This document shows, piece after piece, positions 53,849-61,939 of a DNA stretch of 64,000 bases. This DNA is from an uncultured Bacilli bacterium (GTDB lineage Bacteria > Bacillota_I > Bacilli_A > RF39 > UBA660), in assembly GCA_934168275.1 (NCBI GenBank), contig CAKPNA010000001.1:310001-374000 (forward strand), given 5' to 3'. The notes under the pieces are model-generated. The model worked only from the letters and a program-made list of their open reading frames with translations, had not been told where the DNA came from and searched no databases. The translations under genes and the position numbers were made by a program. Numbering within the stretch: position 1 is the first letter of the stretch; each line of letters opens with the position of its first letter.

Positions 53849-55063
53849 ATGAAAAATTTAAAAGTAAATAAAAAATTTGTATCTCTACTTACAGCTGGAG
53901 CAATATCATTAACATTAGTAGGATGCACAAGAAATAATGATGATAAAAATGATGAAACTATCGATAATAGTTCAATATATCAATTATATGAAGGAAGACT
54001 TGAAAACGATATAACAGATAATGTTGTCGTAGATAATGGCTTACATAATATAAATGAACTATCTGTAGTTTCAAGAAAAAATAAAGAACCATTAGATATT
54101 ACAAAAATTCAAGTACTAGTTAATGACAATGGTGTTAATAGTCTAAAAAATATTAATAGAGATTTAACATTATTCTTATCTAGTGAAATCACTGCTATCT
54201 ATTATGAGGGTAAAGAAATATCACTAGATGACTATATGATTGTAGATGCTAACGGTAAAGAAATATCAGAAATTAAACAATTATTTGTTGATAGCAAAGA
54301 AGAAGAATTACCATTACATAATAACAATAATGGCGAAATCACTGCTATCACATTAGAGAATGTTGATGAAACAATTACAAGATACACATGTAAGCTAACA
54401 AATAGAAATGTTCAATATGATCCAACAGATGTATTAAAAACATTAATCTTAGTTAACTTATCAAGTTTATCTAACGAAGTTAATAGTCAAGTATATAATA
54501 CACTATTAATAAGAGCTGGAAACCCAGATGTAAACGAATTAGTGATGGGATATACAAGACTTATCAATGCTTTCAATAACCCATATTATGGACAAAACGA
54601 AGGAAGTAATTATAAATTCTTCTATGATGATAACGTTCCATTTGAACAATTAACTCATTTAGGAGATTTAATCCTAGATAAAACTCAAAAAGAAATATAT
54701 GATGATATTAACAATAGATTAAATAGAATGAGCACAATGCTTGTTACTTATGAATTAGATGCTGAGGTTGTTAACTTACTTAAAGAAATTCAAAAAGGTA
54801 TCAATGGTGAAGAGAAATATTCACTAATTGATAACAGTACAATCTTAGCATTATCACCAAGATTTTCTGATGCAAGAGATATGATATTCATGGTATGTAC
54901 TCAAGATGATAGATGTCTTACAGAAGAATCACAAAAAGCTGTTCAAAAAATTGCACCAATTACACGTGAAGAAAAAGAATTCTCACTATACGGATACGAT
55001 TTATTTGCAGGAATAGCTAAAACATTTGAAGGCGAAAGTACATCTAGAACATTAACAAAGTAA
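53849..55063 (+). CDS. Lipoprotein paired with the Cys-rich protein
   Basis: 404 aa. Signal peptide with lipobox LTLVGC (Cys at about 28), then an acidic, mostly helical mature protein. A related pair of short segments SSEITAIYYEGKEI and NGEITAITLENVDE are encoded by a shared GAAATCACTGCTATC. The latter half has NEVNSQVYNTLLIRAGNPDVNELV and LTHLGDLILDKTQKEIYDDIN. No catalytic motif recognised. AAGGGGG ribosome site; 19 bp after the surface-protein gene with a shared terminator. Likely a surface complex partner. Confidence 0.7.
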   Translation: MKNLKVNKKFVSLLTAGAISLTLVGCTRNNDDKNDETIDNSSIYQLYEGRLENDITDNVVVDNGLHNINELSVVSRKNKEPLDITKIQVLVNDNGVNSLKNINRDLTLFLSSEITAIYYEGKEISLDDYMIVDANGKEISEIKQLFVDSKEEELPLHNNNNGEITAITLENVDETITRYTCKLTNRNVQYDPTDVLKTLILVNLSSLSNEVNSQVYNTLLIRAGNPDVNELVMGYTRLINAFNNPYYGQNEGSNYKFFYDDNVPFEQLTHLGDLILDKTQKEIYDDINNRLNRMSTMLVTYELDAEVVNLLKEIQKGINGEEKYSLIDNSTILALSPRFSDARDMIFMVCTQDDRCLTEESQKAVQKIAPITREEKEFSLYGYDLFAGIAKTFEGESTSRTLTK

Positions 55064-55069
55064 GCTAAA

Positions 55070-55097
55070 AGAGATCAAACAACGATCTCTTTTTTTG
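55070..55097. terminator. Terminator at the end of the lipoprotein gene, also facing the minus-strand gene
   Basis: AGAGATC-AAACAAC-GATCTCT followed by T7 on the plus strand, with TTTT on the minus-strand side. Confidence 0.85.
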
Positions 55098-55733
55098 TTA
55101 TCCACTAACTCTCGTAAGTGCCACCTTAGTACCTGTACTAACCGCTACAAATATATTAGCCTGAAATTTTTTACCAATTATACCATTTTGATTAGCAGCA
55201 CTTCCACAATTAAGTACATCCGTACAAGTTTCCTCTATCCACATAAGGAATACATAACTATCGGCTGTCGAAGAATTACTAGGCATATCCTGTTGTGTCT
55301 CAGTAAGTGTTAACTTATTATTTTTTAAACTACTATCAAAAGCATATGACATATTGCCTTCACTAAGTAAACTACTATTTTTATATAATCTCCATTTAAC
55401 ATAACTATTAAAGAATGCTGAATCTGCACTAATACTGTTTAACATAATATCATAAATAATATTACTATTAACATTAGATGAAGCCCCTTTAACAGTAAAA
55501 GCCACCCTTGCAACATTTGAAGTTTCACTAACTGTTGGAGCAGTAACTCTTGGTGATAAATCAGTAGCTGTAACAGTTTTAGAACCCGTATAAACAACAT
55601 TTAAATTACTAGCACTCACATTAACTGAAGAAGATAATGTTGCTGCAGCATACGTAATACCAACCACTCCTAAAACTATTGCTATAACCTCTATCGTAAT
55701 TACCAATGCATTCTTATTAAACGATTTATCCAT
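55098..55733 (-). CDS. TasA/SipW-type secreted protein
   Basis: 211 aa. GGAGGATGAGGAT ribosome site. N-terminal helix LVITIEVIAIVLGVVGITYAA, then Ser/Thr/Val-rich beta domain (SSSVNVSASNLNVVYTGSK, ARVAFTVKGASSNVNSNIIYDIML, DSYVFLMWIEETC, IIGKKFQANIFVAVS). The I-G-K-K-F-x-A-x-I ending also occurs in 58887-59456 (M-G-K-K-F-S-A-K-I), marking these two as closest relatives. Function presumably structural at the cell surface. Confidence 0.68.
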   Translation of the reverse strand: MDKSFNKNALVITIEVIAIVLGVVGITYAAATLSSSVNVSASNLNVVYTGSKTVTATDLSPRVTAPTVSETSNVARVAFTVKGASSNVNSNIIYDIMLNSISADSAFFNSYVKWRLYKNSSLLSEGNMSYAFDSSLKNNKLTLTETQQDMPSNSSTADSYVFLMWIEETCTDVLNCGSAANQNGIIGKKFQANIFVAVSTGTKVALTRVSG

Positions 55734-55795
55734 ATCCTCATCCTCCCTATTAACTAACTAAATTATATAATAAAACATAATTTTTAACAATAACT

Positions 55796-56302
55796 TTACT
55801 TTATTTCTTTAACATTAAACTTATTTGTCAAAATATTTAATACTATATAGCTAACTGTTGTATAAATAATACTCATAATGATATTACTATAGTATACCCT
55901 AAATAACATACTAATTGGATAACTAACATAATTAGTAAGTATCATAATAACATAAGTTAAAGTATAATACAAAATAACAGCTAAATAACTCTTAATATTA
56001 ATAACAAATATATTATTAGGTAATACCTCATCAAGTAATCTATTAAATAAATATATTAATATAAATATTACTAGATTAATGAGTATTGTATTAGTATATA
56101 TAACATCAAACAATATCCCAAATATAATAACTAAATACATACATTTCTTTTTATTTACAAAATAAGGATATATAACTACTAAACCAATTACTACATATAA
56201 AGTCATAAATATACTAGGATTTATTAAACTATATCTAATATATAATGATGAAATACCCTCTAGTAAAAAAGATAATACTAAATATATACTCACAATAATC
56301 AT
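55796..56302 (-). CDS. mreD: Rod shape-determining protein MreD
   Basis: 168 aa, five or six spans, weakly conserved family recognised from length, hydrophobicity and position directly after mreC with an ATGA overlap. Contains the MreD-like IIFGILFDVIYTNTILINLVIF and LNILTNKFN end. Part of the elongasome that keeps cells rod-shaped. mreB is not upstream in this cluster. Confidence 0.8.
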   Translation of the reverse strand: MIIVSIYLVLSFLLEGISSLYIRYSLINPSIFMTLYVVIGLVVIYPYFVNKKKCMYLVIIFGILFDVIYTNTILINLVIFILIYLFNRLLDEVLPNNIFVINIKSYLAVILYYTLTYVIMILTNYVSYPISMLFRVYYSNIIMSIIYTTVSYIVLNILTNKFNVKEIK

Positions 56303-57150
56303 GAATCTACCCTCTTTAATACTGCTACATAGTTAATATCATCAAAATTAGCTACTGTCTTAACATTAATAATCTTTGATAAATCATAACTATCTGTTGA
56401 AATAGAATCTACTATTCCAATTAGTATACCCGAAGGATATATCCCACCAAGACCAGAAGTATAAACGTAATCTCCTACTAAAACATTCTCTGTATTACTA
56501 ATTCCTTCAACCTCTAATACATTCTTACTATAATTATATCTATTAATTAACCCATATATATATTTACCACCATGACTAACAGAAACTGATATCTTATTAT
56601 TAGTATCACTAGTCGTAATTAATCTAACTACTGCATTATGTTTACTAGTAGAATATACTCTACCAACTAATCCTTTTGAATTAATTACAATCATATCATT
56701 AACTATTCCATCACTACTACCCTTATTAATAGTAATATTATTATACCAATAACCAACATTCCTACTAATAACTGTCGCATTAATACATTCATAATCAACT
56801 AGCGTATTAGTTATACCAAGTTCATCCTTCATAGCCTCTAACTGTTTCTTTAACTCTAGATTTTCACTAATTAAATAATCAACCTTATCTACATTAGAAG
56901 ATAGTACCTCATTTTCATCCATAGTAGAACCTAACTTACCAAGATTATCTGCACTACTAAATATAAATCTAAATGGATAACTAACAACATTCTGAATAGC
57001 TACTACACTATCTTTAAAGAATCCTACTACTTTATTAGTCTTATTATTCTTTAATGTCTTAGAAAAAATAATTAATAAAATAACTATAACTACTACTACC
57101 CCAATTACAACATATCTAAACTGCAATCTATTATATTTCTTTCTTCGCAT
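56299..57150 (-). CDS. mreC: Rod shape-determining protein MreC
   Basis: 283 aa. Short basic N-terminus, span at about 13-31, coiled coil (about 85-115, SENLELKKQLEAMKDELG), then the MreC beta domains: VISRNVGYWYNNITINKGSSDGI, MIVINSKGLVGRVYSTSKHNAVVRLIT, and VGDYVYTSGLGGIYPSGILIG. These are strong family signatures. Extracellular scaffold for lateral wall synthesis. Ends in TGA overlapping mreD's ATG, one of few TGA stops in the window. Confidence 0.95.
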   Translation of the reverse strand: MRRKKYNRLQFRYVVIGVVVVIVILLIIFSKTLKNNKTNKVVGFFKDSVVAIQNVVSYPFRFIFSSADNLGKLGSTMDENEVLSSNVDKVDYLISENLELKKQLEAMKDELGITNTLVDYECINATVISRNVGYWYNNITINKGSSDGIVNDMIVINSKGLVGRVYSTSKHNAVVRLITTSDTNNKISVSVSHGGKYIYGLINRYNYSKNVLEVEGISNTENVLVGDYVYTSGLGGIYPSGILIGIVDSISTDSYDLSKIINVKTVANFDDINYVAVLKRVDS

Positions 57151-57172
57151 TATATCAACCTCATTAATTATA

Positions 57173-58207
57173 TTATCTACTAAAACCCATATTTAATCCT
57201 AATACTTCTTCTCCTAAATATACTCCAACTTTATTACTATTAATATTATTAATTAAATCTTCACTATTAATAACCACAAACCTACCTAATTTATAATTAT
57301 AACTATAATATATATTATTATAAGTAATTAAAATAAAATGCTCTTGTGAATTATATATACTATTAACAAATAAATTATTTATATGTACATCTTCCATTGA
57401 TAAGTACTTAACAAATATTAAATTATATATAATACCAAGTTCTAAAGAAGATATCTTTGCTATATCTAAAATACTCTGTGTAATACCTAATAATTTACTA
57501 AAATATTCGCTATCACTCCTACTAAGAGTCTTTAATTCATTATCTATTAATATATCATTATATTCTTCTTCGATATAACCAATTCTTTTATCTAATTCTT
57601 TATCATCATTATAATTAGAAAAATATTGTGTCCTAAATCTAGCTTGAATAAAAGGCAAATCTTCATATAAATTAACAGTATAATATATACCATCTATTTT
57701 AACTTTATTACATACCAAGTCTTCAGTATCTACAATAATATCCTCTATGCCAAGTATTGTAAGTAAATAATGTAATATCTTAACAACTACAGTCTTAGTA
57801 CACTTTTTATTATAAATACATCCCCATATATTATTCAAACTACATTCCATCTCAAAAGAAAAGTTTTCATTCTTATCAGGAAGAATATTAATATCATAAC
57901 TAAGCATTCTCCCAAGTGCTATATAAACATAACGCACTTTATCTACTAAATCTAATTCTCTAGAACGATTAACAATATCTTCAATAACACTCTCTGACTT
58001 AACAAATACATCATAGGATATATAAGCATATCCTAACTTACCATTACTAATATCTGAATAAGAATAATTTTGTCCATTATTAATAAAGTAGTCAATTATT
58101 TCTTTATTATAGTTATCTATATTTATATTAATATATTTAGTAGTCTCATCTATTTTACTAATATCATCATAACTATTTATAACAACTATTAAATTATCCT
58201 TACTCAT
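57173..58207 (-). CDS. Transglutaminase-like fold protein (putative)
   Basis: 344 aa, no signal. Segments compatible with a transglutaminase-like core: ALGRMLSYDINI, CIYNKKCTKTVVVKILHYLLTILGIE (Cys at the head of a helix), and VKIDGIYYTVNLYED where active enzymes have a His and an Asp. The His equivalent appears to be Thr, so it may be inactive. The C-terminal half (about 215-344) is helical with aromatic strands. It starts AAAGGGTGG and is 23 bp upstream of mreC, so it may belong to the wall-elongation operon. The fold call is tentative. Confidence 0.45.
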   Translation of the reverse strand: MSKDNLIVVINSYDDISKIDETTKYININIDNYNKEIIDYFINNGQNYSYSDISNGKLGYAYISYDVFVKSESVIEDIVNRSRELDLVDKVRYVYIALGRMLSYDINILPDKNENFSFEMECSLNNIWGCIYNKKCTKTVVVKILHYLLTILGIEDIIVDTEDLVCNKVKIDGIYYTVNLYEDLPFIQARFRTQYFSNYNDDKELDKRIGYIEEEYNDILIDNELKTLSRSDSEYFSKLLGITQSILDIAKISSLELGIIYNLIFVKYLSMEDVHINNLFVNSIYNSQEHFILITYNNIYYSYNYKLGRFVVINSEDLINNINSNKVGVYLGEEVLGLNMGFSR

Positions 58208-58289
58208 ATAACCACCCTTTACTATATATAAATAATTATAACATCTATTTAATAATAAAGTAAATAATTATTACCAATTTTATGTCAAA

Positions 58290-58320
58290 AATAAAAAGCA
58301 CATAGTCTTAAACTATATGC
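58290..58320 (-). terminator. Terminator of the two TasA-like genes
   Basis: Minus strand GCATATAGT...ACTATGTGC (one G.U) followed by TTTTTATTTTT. Confidence 0.75.
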
Positions 58321-58321
58321 C

Positions 58322-58876
58322 TTATTCTGCAATAACACCAGATATATTTCCTGTTGAAGTAATAATTGAACCACTTAAAGTCTTATTCATAAGCTCATTA
58401 CCCACTAAATTACCATCTAACCATAAATATATTGTAATATCTTGATAAGTATGAGTAAGTTTTATATCGCTAAGTATTCTAAACATTTCTCCTTCTTTAG
58501 CTCCAACAAAATTACCGGAACTTCTAGCAGTTGTCTCATTTCCTACAAATACTTCATATTTAAACCCCTCAGTTGCAAATTCACTAGGGAATTTATCGAG
58601 TTTTATATACAAACTTAATAAAGCATCCATACTATTATCCGCTAGTTTTGCTTTAACTGTTCTAACAATACCATCACTTCTTGAAGTACCTAAAGGTAAT
58701 ATTTGATTAATATCTGTATCTCCCACAAAATCAAGAGCTAAAATATTAGAAGATGCCCCAAATCGTGAAGAATTAGCACTTGCTTGAAAAAAAGAATATG
58801 TTGAACCTAAAAGAACAATAAATATCAATACAAAAACTATTAATAAACCATTATTAATATACCATCTTTTCTTCAC
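58322..58876 (-). CDS. TasA/SipW-type secreted protein
   Basis: 184 aa; GTG start 58874-58876, 6 nt after AGGTGA. N-terminal helix GLLIVFVLIFIVLLGSTYSFFQASAN, with the G-S-T-Y-S-F variant of the motif. Mature domain: NILALDFVGDTDINQILPLGTSR, ALLSLYIKLDKFPSEF, YQDITIYLWLDGNLVG, LSGSIITSTG. Second gene of a two-gene unit, 10 bp after the previous stop. Confidence 0.68.
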   Translation of the reverse strand: MKKRWYINNGLLIVFVLIFIVLLGSTYSFFQASANSSRFGASSNILALDFVGDTDINQILPLGTSRSDGIVRTVKAKLADNSMDALLSLYIKLDKFPSEFATEGFKYEVFVGNETTARSSGNFVGAKEGEMFRILSDIKLTHTYQDITIYLWLDGNLVGNELMNKTLSGSIITSTGNISGVIAE

Positions 58877-58886
58877 ATTGTATCAC

Positions 58887-59456
58887 CTAACTCTTCTTTA
58901 CAGCCACTGTATCAACAGAAATCTTTGCAGAAAATTTCTTTCCCATCATAGCATTTTGTTCTGACCCACTATCAGCTAAATATATATATAAAATATAGTT
59001 CTCTACTGTTGGATATGTAGTAATAGATTTCTTTTCAGCACCTTTTAATACTAAACTACTACCAACACTAGAAAAATTACCACTAGCAATAACCGTACCA
59101 CCCCTTACTAACTTATATCTAAAATAAGAATTCTTTAAAGCACTATCGATAGTAATATTAGTAAGTGAAATTTTAATAGCCACATCATATCCACTCAAAT
59201 TACTACCATAAGTTATTGTAAACTGTGATTTACTAGCATTTGTTGCATAGTTATTCTCATTAATTGGTATACCAACAGTCTCATTCAAATTACTACTCTG
59301 AGCATACGTAACAGTAGGTAAACTTTTAATAGTACTAACATTAAATAATGTATTAGCACTCGTATAAGCATAATATCCATAACTAACCCCAAAGGCTCCT
59401 ATAACGATTACAGTAATTGTAATACTTAAAATTAAAATCATCTTTTTAAATTCCAC
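58887..59456 (-). CDS. TasA/SipW-type secreted protein
   Basis: 189 aa; GTG start 59454-59456 after GAGGTGATATT. N-terminal helix MILILSITITVIVIGAFGVSYGYYAYTS. Mature domain: LNETVGIPINENNYATNASKSQFTI, YDVAIKISLTNI, NYILYIYLADSGSEQNAMMGKKFSAKISV. Closest to the protein at 55098-55733. First gene of the two-gene unit. Confidence 0.68.
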   Translation of the reverse strand: MEFKKMILILSITITVIVIGAFGVSYGYYAYTSANTLFNVSTIKSLPTVTYAQSSNLNETVGIPINENNYATNASKSQFTITYGSNLSGYDVAIKISLTNITIDSALKNSYFRYKLVRGGTVIASGNFSSVGSSLVLKGAEKKSITTYPTVENYILYIYLADSGSEQNAMMGKKFSAKISVDTVAVKKS

Positions 59457-59540
59457 AATATCACCTCTACTATAAACCTATTCTACATTAAAATTATAAC
59501 TCAAACAACAAATAATAGCAACAATATTTTTCCCATTTCA

Positions 59541-59575
59541 AAAAAAAGTATAGATATTATTTAAAACATCTATAC
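59541..59575 (-). terminator. gapA terminator
   Basis: Minus strand GTATAGAT...ATCTATAC followed by a long T tract. Confidence 0.85.
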
Positions 59576-59582
59576 AAAAATA

Positions 59583-60584
59583 TTAAAGAGATAACATCTT
59601 TTTAGCACTTCTTACCATCTGATAAGAATAACCCATTTCATTATCATACCAAGCTACTATTCTAACTAATTGCTTATTATCTACCTCAATAATATTAGTT
59701 AATCTACCATCTACTGTTGCTCCACATGTTGTAGATATTATATCTGAAGAAACTATTGGGTCTTCAGTATATTGAATAGTCTCATTACAATTATTCTTAA
59801 ATATATTATTTATCTCGTTACAAGTAGTATTTCTACCAAGTTCTAATACTAAGTCTACTAAAGAGCCATCCGATACCGGTACTCTAATAGCACTGCCTAA
59901 TAACCTACCATCAAGTTCTGGAATAACCTTCCCAATAGCCGAAGCTGCTCCTGTTGAAGTAGGCACAATATTCATCGCACATGCTCTACCTCTTCTTTCT
60001 TTAATGCCTTTCTTATGAGCTACATCTAAAGTAACTTGATCATTAGTATAAGCATGTATTGTAGTCATATTACCTTTAATAATACCAAATTCATCATTAA
60101 GAACATTAAGAACAGGTGCTAAACAATTAGTCGTACAACTAGCTGCTGAAACAATAACATCATTACTATTTAATATATTATCATTAACATTATATACAAT
60201 AGTCTTCATATTACCCTTACCAGGTGCTGAAATTAATACTTTCTTAGCACCTGCTTTAATATGAAACATTGCTTTATCATATTCAACAAATCTACCTGTA
60301 CACTCAAATACTATATCAATATTTAACTCTTTCCAAGGTAAATTAATTGGATCTGCTTCTTTATATACATTAATATGTCTTCCATCAATAATTAATCCTG
60401 TTTCATCAAAAGAAACATTTTTATCATATCTTCGATGATTGGTATCATACTTAAGTAAATAACATAATTCTTCAGGAGTTGATAAATCATTAATAGCAAC
60501 AACTTCTAAATCTTTATCTTCTTCCATTATTCTAAAAACCAATCTTCCTATTCTACCAAAACCATTTATTGCAACTTTCTTCAT
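59583..60584 (-). CDS. gapA: Glyceraldehyde-3-phosphate dehydrogenase (NAD-type)
   Basis: 333 aa. Glycolytic oxidation of glyceraldehyde-3-phosphate to 1,3-bisphosphoglycerate. NAD-binding GFGRIGRLVFR and AINDLSTPEELCYLLKYD (Asp after Asn favours NAD), active-site ASCTTNCLAPV with catalytic Cys at about 150, then HAYTNDQ, RRGRACAMNIVPTSTGAA, and the C-terminal WYDNEMGYSYQMV. GGAGG ribosome site; monocistronic with terminator. Confidence 0.97.
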   Translation of the reverse strand: MKKVAINGFGRIGRLVFRIMEEDKDLEVVAINDLSTPEELCYLLKYDTNHRRYDKNVSFDETGLIIDGRHINVYKEADPINLPWKELNIDIVFECTGRFVEYDKAMFHIKAGAKKVLISAPGKGNMKTIVYNVNDNILNSNDVIVSAASCTTNCLAPVLNVLNDEFGIIKGNMTTIHAYTNDQVTLDVAHKKGIKERRGRACAMNIVPTSTGAASAIGKVIPELDGRLLGSAIRVPVSDGSLVDLVLELGRNTTCNEINNIFKNNCNETIQYTEDPIVSSDIISTTCGATVDGRLTNIIEVDNKQLVRIVAWYDNEMGYSYQMVRSAKKMLSL

Positions 60585-60630
60585 ATCTATCCTCCAATAA
60601 TATTATACCAAAAAATAACAATCATACAAC

Positions 60631-60662
60631 AAAAAAAATTACTATTATCGCTAATAGTAATT
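60631..60662 (-). terminator. tuf terminator
   Basis: Minus strand AATTACTATTA-GCGA-TAATAGTAATT followed by T6; perfect 11-bp stem. Confidence 0.9.
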
Positions 60663-60678
60663 TTAAATATCTCTTTAA

Positions 60679-61863
60679 TTATTCAATAATTTCAGAAACA
60701 ACACCAGCACCAACTGTATGTCCACCTTCTCTTATAGAGAATTTAGTACCATTTTCAACAGCGATTGGAGCTATTAATTCTACTGTCATAGAAACATTAT
60801 CACCAGGCATAACCATTTCAACACCTTCAGGTAATGTAATTACACCAGTAACATCAGTAGTTCTGAAATAGAATTGAGGTCTGTAGTTTGTAAAGAATGG
60901 AGTATGTCTTCCACCTTCTTCTTTAGAAAGTACATAAACTTCAGCTTTGAATTTTTTATGTGGATGAACACTTCCTGGTTTAGCAAGAACTTGTCCTCTT
61001 TCAACGTCTTCTCTAGAAATACCTCTTAATAATACACCAGCATTATCTCCTGCTTCAGCATAATCAAGTGATTTTCTAAACATTTCAATACCAGTAACAA
61101 CAGTTTTCTTAGTAGGCTTAAGACCAACAATTTCAACTTCATCATTAAGTTTTAATTGTCCTCTTTCAACACGACCAGTAACAACTGTTCCACGACCAGT
61201 GATTGTAAATACGTCTTCAATTGACATTAAGAATGGTTTAGTATTATCTCTTTCAGGAGTTGGAATCCAAGTATCAACAGCATCCATTAAATCTTCAATA
61301 GCTTTAACAGCAGCAGGATCTCCTTCAAGAGCTTTTAATGCAGAACCTCTAATGATTGGAGTGTTATCTCCATCATAATCGTATTCATTTAATAATTCAC
61401 GAATTTCCATTTCAACTAAGTCTAATAATTCTTCATCATCAACTTGGTCGCATTTGTTCATGAATACAACCATTCTAGGTACACCAACTTGTCTAGATAG
61501 TAGAATGTGTTCTCTTGTTTGAGCCATTGGACCATCAGTAGCAGCAATAACTAGAATAGCACCATCCATTTGAGCTGCACCAGTAATCATATTCTTTACA
61601 TAGTCAGCGTGTCCTGGACAGTCAACGTGAGCATAGTGACGTTTGTCAGTTTGATACTCAACGTGTGAAGTATTTATTGTAATACCTCTTTCTCTTTCTT
61701 CTGGAGCTTTATCGATATTAGCATAATCAACGAATTCTGCTCCACCTTTAGCAGCTAAAACTTTAGTAATTGCAGCTGTTAAAGTAGTTTTACCATGGTC
61801 AACGTGACCAATAGTACCAATATTAACATGTGGTTTTGAACGATCAAATTTTTCTTTTGCCAT
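60679..61863 (-). CDS. tuf: Translation elongation factor Tu
   Basis: 394 aa, standard length. Carries aminoacyl-tRNA to the ribosome with GTP. G1 GHVDHGKT (19-26), G3 DCPGH, G4 NKCD, then VFTITGRGTVVTGRVERG, PGSVHPHKKF, and the C-terminal IREGGHTVGAGVVSEI. Heavily biased codons and a GAGAGGA site; it has its own promoter in addition to possible readthrough from fusA. Trp is TGG, supporting the standard code. Confidence 0.99.
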   Translation of the reverse strand: MAKEKFDRSKPHVNIGTIGHVDHGKTTLTAAITKVLAAKGGAEFVDYANIDKAPEERERGITINTSHVEYQTDKRHYAHVDCPGHADYVKNMITGAAQMDGAILVIAATDGPMAQTREHILLSRQVGVPRMVVFMNKCDQVDDEELLDLVEMEIRELLNEYDYDGDNTPIIRGSALKALEGDPAAVKAIEDLMDAVDTWIPTPERDNTKPFLMSIEDVFTITGRGTVVTGRVERGQLKLNDEVEIVGLKPTKKTVVTGIEMFRKSLDYAEAGDNAGVLLRGISREDVERGQVLAKPGSVHPHKKFKAEVYVLSKEEGGRHTPFFTNYRPQFYFRTTDVTGVITLPEGVEMVMPGDNVSMTVELIAPIAVENGTKFSIREGGHTVGAGVVSEIIE

Positions 61864-61902
61864 TTTAATTTTTCCTCTCTTTCTTAACTTTATACAATAT
61901 CT

Positions 61903-61930
61903 ATTGTATCAAATATTTAAAATTTTGCAA
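61903..61930 (-). promoter_or_regulatory. tuf promoter
   Basis: Minus strand -35 TTGCAA (61925-61930), 16-bp spacer, extended -10 TTGATACAAT (hexamer 61903-61908), in the 76-bp gap after fusA. Confidence 0.6.
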
Positions 61931-61939
61931 TATATTTTA

